Below are positions 28,636 to 33,038 of a stretch of 33,038 nucleotides of DNA, one piece after another. The stretch is from Myxococcales bacterium (GTDB lineage: Bacteria > Myxococcota_A > Polyangia > Fen-1088). The stretch covers positions 1-33,038 of the forward strand of contig PMLB01000356.1 of assembly GCA_003158735.1 (NCBI GenBank). The letters run 5' to 3'. A program made the position numbers and the translations under genes. The notes under the pieces are model-generated. The model saw only the letters and a list, made by a program, of their open reading frames with translations, was not told where the DNA came from and made no database searches. Positions within the stretch are counted from its first letter, which is position 1, and each line of letters opens with the position of its first letter.

Positions 28636-29855
28636 GGCGTGGTCTCCGGCTGAGCGTCTGCGCTGCTTGCTTCTTCGCCATCCAGCGCTCCGGCATCAGG
28701 TCCCGGCTCGCCGCCATCGGCTCCCGGCGCATCGGACGCTCCCGCGTCGGGCAGCGATTCCACCAGATGAGCGACGCCGCTGGTCCAGGTCACGCCGTTG
28801 CGGCTGTCGTGAACCACCACGATGATGCGCGCGAAATCCCCAGCGTAGTTATCAAGAGTCGGGATGTTCCAGGTGTTTTGCCCAGCCGCGATGAAGGGTG
28901 CAGTCGGATCGTTGGGATCCCCGCCGAGATAGCCGGTGTGCGCACCGCCCTGCCCATTGCTGCCAAAGTCGCCGCACTCGGCGAACCAGTAGACGTTGAG
29001 CCGCTCGTACTCTGTATCGTTCGGAAGCAGATAGGGATTGTTGGGATCGTTCGGAGGCTGAGTCGCAGGAGGGGGCAGGACCTGGTTAGGATCGGGCAGG
29101 GATATTTCGGCGTTTGATAGAGGCAGGTCGATGCTGATGGGCGTGTCGAAATTGCGCAAAATCCCCTGCGTGCCCGCCTGATCGAGTTGATGAGGGACTC
29201 CGTCGATCGTGACGCTGATGCTGCCCACGACCGGGTTGAGATTCTTCTGGATGCTGTCGTTGACCGGCAGGTAGACGTTGAATATGGCGGGCAGTTCCAG
29301 GGCAGGCTGGTCCCCAAAGGCCGCCACGGTCACGACCAACTTCACCGTGATGGGGAAACCCGCGATGGTGCACGCGAAGTTCAGACTCCCGTTCGCCGCG
29401 AGCCCGCCCGTGCTGGCGACCGCCGCGGCCAACGCGGGAATCGCGTCCAGCTTCCTCTCGCAAAGCAAGGCCAGCATCGCCGCTGGGAAAGGATTCGCAA
29501 AGGTTGCGGTCTCGCCCGGACCCAGGTCGAGCGGCGGGACGCCCGGAATACCGGCAAACAACTCATTCGCCGCCGCCTGATCGATGGGGCACTGGCTGGG
29601 GTCGGTGGCACTCATGGGCAGGGGACACCACGACCAGCTGTAGGTCACGCCCGCGGTTCCACCGTCACCCAAAGGCGGCTGGTACACCAGCGCGCGCAAG
29701 GTCGTGGATGCTCCCAGCGCGGGCTGCGGCGGTTCGGCCTGGATGGCCAGAATGCGCACCTTGTTGAGCAAGGTGGGCGTATTGAAATCGCTGCGACTGC
29801 AGGCAAGCAGGGCCAGCGCGACGCCGGCGATCACAGGAAATGTAGTTCTTCTCAT
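28632..29855 (-). CDS. Operon-encoded lipoprotein of unknown function
   Basis: MRRTTFPVIAGVALALLACSRSDFNTP (lipobox LLAC); acidic Gly/Asp/Ala-rich tail; 4-nt overlap with the receptor start. Confidence 0.75.
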   Translation of the reverse strand: MRRTTFPVIAGVALALLACSRSDFNTPTLLNKVRILAIQAEPPQPALGASTTLRALVYQPPLGDGGTAGVTYSWSWCPLPMSATDPSQCPIDQAAANELFAGIPGVPPLDLGPGETATFANPFPAAMLALLCERKLDAIPALAAAVASTGGLAANGSLNFACTIAGFPITVKLVVTVAAFGDQPALELPAIFNVYLPVNDSIQKNLNPVVGSISVTIDGVPHQLDQAGTQGILRNFDTPISIDLPLSNAEISLPDPNQVLPPPATQPPNDPNNPYLLPNDTEYERLNVYWFAECGDFGSNGQGGAHTGYLGGDPNDPTAPFIAAGQNTWNIPTLDNYAGDFARIIVVVHDSRNGVTWTSGVAHLVESLPDAGASDAPGADGGEPGPDAGALDGEEASSADAQPETTP

Positions 29856-30826
29856 CAGTCAACCAGTCGGAATGAGACGTTGTATTTCAGTGTGGTGGCT
29901 GTGGGGACGCCGTTGCGGGTGGCGGGCTCGAATTCGTCGGCCATGGCCGCCTTCTTGGCGGCCTCGTTGAACTCGGGATAGGGCGATTCCTTCAGAATCT
30001 TGACTGAGGTCACCTTCCCTTTTTCGTCGATCCACACAATGACCGGAACGTCGCCTTCAATGCCCTGGGTCTTCAGGGTTGGCGGAAACTCGGGTTTCAC
30101 TTCCTTCTTTCGCTTGGCCTGCGCAAACACCACCCCAGCCACCGGAATCCGCGTGGCCACCGCGTTGGCCACGGGTTTCACCGTGGTCGGGCCCTTGTTG
30201 ATGGTCTGCTTGGGTACCTCTTTGGCCGGCGCCGCGGTCTTGGCCGTCTCGCCCATGCGCGTGTTGCCCACGCCAAAGGCCGGCCCCTCGCCCTCGCCTG
30301 CGCCCTCGCCCACCGTCGATTCGAAGCTCAAACCCACCACCCGCGCGGGCTGCGCCTTGGGCGGTTCCTTGGGCTGTGCCTCCACTTTGGGCTGCGGCGC
30401 CTGGCGCAGCGGCACCGCACGCTCGGGCTTCACTTCGGGCTCCGGCTCCTTGGGCGGCGGCGGGGGCGGCTCCTTGGGCTTGGCCTCGCGCACCTCGATG
30501 GCCACTTGCTGGCGCGCGACCGACTTCTGATGGCTCAGGCGGCTGATGCCGAAAGCGGTGATTACAAAGGCCACGTGCAAGCCCACAGACACCAGCAGCA
30601 CCAAGATGCCGACCGCGGCGCGCAGCCACGACGGCATCCGGTACAGCCCCCGGTGCGCGCGAAAATCCGACGACAGGGGAACCCGCACATGCGCCATGGC
30701 TCGCACCTGCGCGAACTGGCGTCGACGATTCCTCTTCTCGACAAAGGGATTGCCATGCCGGCGCGGTTCGCGCCGTGGCGTCTCCGGTGCAGCCGGCTCT
30801 GGGCGTGAAGAAGGGCGCCCCTTCAT
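29855..30826 (-). CDS. tonB: Energy transducer TonB
   Basis: TM segment SWLRAAVGILVLLVSVGLHVAFVITAFGI; Pro/Lys/Glu-rich spacer KPKEPPPPPPKEPEPEVKPE; C-terminal PEFPPTLKTQGIEGDVPVIVWIDEKGKVTSVKILKESPYPEFNEAAKKAAMADEFEPATRNGVP. Confidence 0.85.
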   Translation of the reverse strand: MKGRPSSRPEPAAPETPRREPRRHGNPFVEKRNRRRQFAQVRAMAHVRVPLSSDFRAHRGLYRMPSWLRAAVGILVLLVSVGLHVAFVITAFGISRLSHQKSVARQQVAIEVREAKPKEPPPPPPKEPEPEVKPERAVPLRQAPQPKVEAQPKEPPKAQPARVVGLSFESTVGEGAGEGEGPAFGVGNTRMGETAKTAAPAKEVPKQTINKGPTTVKPVANAVATRIPVAGVVFAQAKRKKEVKPEFPPTLKTQGIEGDVPVIVWIDEKGKVTSVKILKESPYPEFNEAAKKAAMADEFEPATRNGVPTATTLKYNVSFRLVD

Positions 30827-30838
30827 GGCGACGGACCG

Positions 30839-31273
30839 CTAGTTGCCCTCTGGAATCGGCGCGCGCTCCACGTCGAGCGCAAACGCCGTGACCCCGTTGC
30901 GTTTGACCAGATCGATCAGATCCATCACGCGGCCGTAGGGCACGCCCTTGTCACCCGCGATCACCGCCTGCAGCTTCGGGTTGGCGTCGTGCTCGCGCTT
31001 CACGTGGCGAGCCACCTCGTCGAGGTTGCTCTCTTTGCCGTTGAGCAAGAGCTTGCCATCCTTCGTGCACACCAGATTGACGGTCGATTCCACATGCGCC
31101 CCGGCGGTGGCAGCCTTGGGCAGGTTGACCACCATGCTGGCGCGCACGATGGCGGCCGAGGTCAACATGAAGATGATGAGCAGCACCAGCACGATGTCCA
31201 CAAAGGGAATGATGTTGATGCTGGCGAGCGGACCTTCGTCCTCGCCGTTGCCGTTACTCAACGATCCAGCCAT
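30839..31273 (-). CDS. exbD: Biopolymer transporter ExbD/TolR
   Basis: INIIPFVDIVLVLLIIFMLTSAAIVRASMVVNLPKA and VIAGDKGVPYGRVMDLIDLVKRNGVTAFALDVE are typical ExbD/TolR segments. Confidence 0.92.
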   Translation of the reverse strand: MAGSLSNGNGEDEGPLASINIIPFVDIVLVLLIIFMLTSAAIVRASMVVNLPKAATAGAHVESTVNLVCTKDGKLLLNGKESNLDEVARHVKREHDANPKLQAVIAGDKGVPYGRVMDLIDLVKRNGVTAFALDVERAPIPEGN

Positions 31274-31282
31274 GGCGGCTCC

Positions 31283-31957
31283 CTACTCGCTTTTCTCGCT
31301 GCCGGCGGCCTTCAGTTCGGCCAGCAGGATGCGCGACAGCGACTCGGTGTTGGTCACCGCGTCCTTCACCATGCCCTTGAACACGTTGTAGGCCACCACC
31401 GCGGGAATCGCGACCAGCAGGCCGATGGCCGTGGCCACCAGGGCCTCGGCGATCCCGGCCATCACGCCGGTGCTGGCGGCGGCCATGTCCTTCGACAGAT
31501 CCTTGAATGCGCGCACGATGCCGAGCACCGTACCGAACAGGCCGATGTAGGGCGAGTTGGACGCCAGGGTGGCCAGGATGGACAGGCGGCGCTCGTAGAA
31601 GCTCTTCTCGCGCGCCATGGCCCCGGTCAGGAGATCCTCGACGGATTCTGGCCCCTTGGCGTAGCCGCGCAGGCCGGCCAGCACCACGTTGGTTTCCAGG
31701 CTGTCGGTCTTGGCCAGCAGCTTGGCCGCGGCCTCGAAATCGCCCTTGTCCAGGCACTTGACGAATTCCTCGCGAAGGGTCTCGAACGCGACTTTGTGCC
31801 GCCGGTAGAAGATCCAGCGTTCCACCATGACCGCCACCGAGAGCAGCGACAGGCCGAGCAGGAGCCACAGCACCCACTCGGAGCGGAAAACCGGCAAAGC
31901 GAGGAGTTTTTGGACGAGGCCTTCGGGAGAGGGGGTCATGACGACCTCATATAACAC
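31283..31957 (-). CDS. exbB: MotA/TolQ/ExbB proton channel family protein
   Basis: LSILATLASNSPYIGLFGTVLGIVRAFKDLSKDMAAASTGVMAGIAEALVATAIGLLVAIPAVVAYN. Likely true start is the ATG at 31939 (MTPSPEGLVQ) preceded by GAGG. Confidence 0.93.
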   Translation of the reverse strand: MLYEVVMTPSPEGLVQKLLALPVFRSEWVLWLLLGLSLLSVAVMVERWIFYRRHKVAFETLREEFVKCLDKGDFEAAAKLLAKTDSLETNVVLAGLRGYAKGPESVEDLLTGAMAREKSFYERRLSILATLASNSPYIGLFGTVLGIVRAFKDLSKDMAAASTGVMAGIAEALVATAIGLLVAIPAVVAYNVFKGMVKDAVTNTESLSRILLAELKAAGSEKSE

Positions 31958-32082
31958 CGCATGGGGTATTTTCTGTCACTCAGCGCACAATGACGCAAGA
32001 GTGATCGGGGCCACAGCGGCCTCGGTAACAACCACGATGCCCTGTTGACGACGCCGCATAGCGCACGTAGCGTTCGACGGCC

Positions 32083-33038
32083 ATGTGCTTGTCATCACAC
32101 GTGCTCGTCGTCAAACGGCGCCTGCCGCGGCATCTACCGGCTCGCCGAATTCTCCTCGCGACTCTTGTCCTGCTGTCGAGCGGGGTTGCAACCGCAGCGC
32201 GCGCGGAAACCACGGCGCGCCCGGAGCCGCAAAGCTTGATCGCCGGAGCGCTGCCCAGCCGCAGCCAGGGCGTGAAAAACCCAAACCGCCTGACCGACGG
32301 GCTGTACAGCAACGAAGGCGACGAGTGGCTCACCGATGTGACCTCGCGTTTCTTGTCGGCGCGATCCTTCGTGGAATACGACTTAGGCAGCGCGCGCACG
32401 ATTAAGTGTGCCCTGACCCAGGCCGACAACAACGACGTGTACGTGCTGTCGGGCTCGCAGGACGGAGAAAAATGGCAGTCCCTGTGGCGGGTGGGGGCCG
32501 AGCCGAACCCTGGCATGCGACTGCGCAACCAAAAACTGGAGGCGAGCGCGCGCTATGTGCGGCTCTCCGCCACCGGCGGCGATGCGCTGTACAGCGTGGG
32601 CGAGATCGCACTCTACAGCGAGTGCCCATCCATCTGGCCGCCCGAACTGGTGCGAACCCGCGGCGTCGCGGTGGCCGACACGGTGGTGACCAAGGTGGTG
32701 TTCTTTGCGATCTTCGCCGCGTTCTTCCTGCTGGTCCATCGTCGCAAAGCTGCCCGCATTCACTACGTGCTGATCCTGCCGGCGCTTGCAGCGGGCTGGA
32801 TGCTGGCGGTCGAGTTGGCGCACCTGTATCCCTTTGTCGATCAAGAGCCGTCGCTGCGCGCCTTGCTCGCCGTTCTGGTTGGGCTGCTGGCGCTCAAGGA
32901 GGCTTTCTTCAAAGAAGACGCCGCGCCCCATCGCAGGGTGGTTCTGGGGACGCTGGCTTTCTGCGCGGTGGCGGCCTTTGCCATCTACTGGCACTTCGGC
33001 ACGCTGCAGTTCTTCGACGACGCCAAGGGCCGCAACAC
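32083..33038 (+). CDS. Discoidin (F5/8 type C)-like domain plus transmembrane helices, incomplete at the right edge
   Basis: Manual translation from ATG 32083 (alternative GTG 32101): signal-like LLATLVLLSSGVATAARAE; PNRLTDGLYSNEGDEWLTDVTSRFLSARSFVEYDLGSARTIKCALTQADNNDVYVLSGSQDGEKWQSLWRV...ARYVRLSATGGDALYSVGEIALYSECP; then hydrophobic helices. Open to the window end, so absent from the ORF track. Confidence 0.7.
   Translation, partial: MCLSSHVLVVKRRLPRHLPARRILLATLVLLSSGVATAARAETTARPEPQSLIAGALPSRSQGVKNPNRLTDGLYSNEGDEWLTDVTSRFLSARSFVEYDLGSARTIKCALTQADNNDVYVLSGSQDGEKWQSLWRVGAEPNPGMRLRNQKLEASARYVRLSATGGDALYSVGEIALYSECPSIWPPELVRTRGVAVADTVVTKVVFFAIFAAFFLLVHRRKAARIHYVLILPALAAGWMLAVELAHLYPFVDQEPSLRALLAVLVGLLALKEAFFKEDAAPHRRVVLGTLAFCAVAAFAIYWHFGTLQFFDDAKGRN

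Noticed and set aside
30989-31954. 321-aa plus-strand ORF opposite exbD/exbB
   Set aside because: His/Gln/Gly-rich antisense translation; ExbB and ExbD frames are unambiguous.
31951-31979. Sigma70-like GTGACA-N17-TGTTAT upstream of exbB (minus)
   Set aside because: The implied transcription start would fall downstream of the apparent Shine-Dalgarno sequence of the ATG at 31939, so the match is probably fortuitous.
1-33038. CRISPR arrays, tRNA/rRNA genes, phage or transposase genes
   Set aside because: No regularly spaced short repeats, no recognisable tRNA/rRNA sequence and no transposase or integrase motifs were found.

Overview
GC-rich window, probably from a Myxococcota-type genome (inference from the tandem YCGxIGDGCG Cys-repeat lipoprotein, many lipoproteins and gene style; no taxonomic search was possible). 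Main content: (1) a compact NRPS locus (about 3.2-19.5 kb). A divergent Sfp/EntD-type PPTase and a membrane-anchored alpha/beta hydrolase with an apparent A7-tract frameshift face an operon of a free-standing ACP-aminotransferase, NRPS-1 (C-A-PCP-C), NRPS-2 (A-PCP-C-A-PCP-TE) and a Wzx/MATE-like flippase. The three A domains have near-identical, Gly-like predicted codes. A1 looks like a mosaic of A3 (core) and A2 (C-terminal part). The TE carries Cys (GQCQG) where Ser is usual. No KS/AT that could feed the ACP-aminotransferase lies in the window. (2) Flanking genes: a TIGR04325-like methyltransferase and a B12-binding radical SAM protein on the left; a GT4 glycosyltransferase, a nucleotide-sugar dehydrogenase, a Cys-repeat lipoprotein and a CDP-alcohol phosphatidyltransferase on the right. 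(3) A minus-strand exbB-exbD-tonB-lipoprotein-TonB-dependent receptor-OMP operon, in which the receptor itself carries an N-terminal TonB-C-like domain, so the operon encodes two such domains. (4) At the right edge, an incomplete plus-strand ORF, absent from the supplied track, encoding a discoidin-like plus transmembrane protein. No rRNA, tRNA, CRISPR array or intact mobile element was seen. All family calls come from reading motifs by eye, not from database searches.
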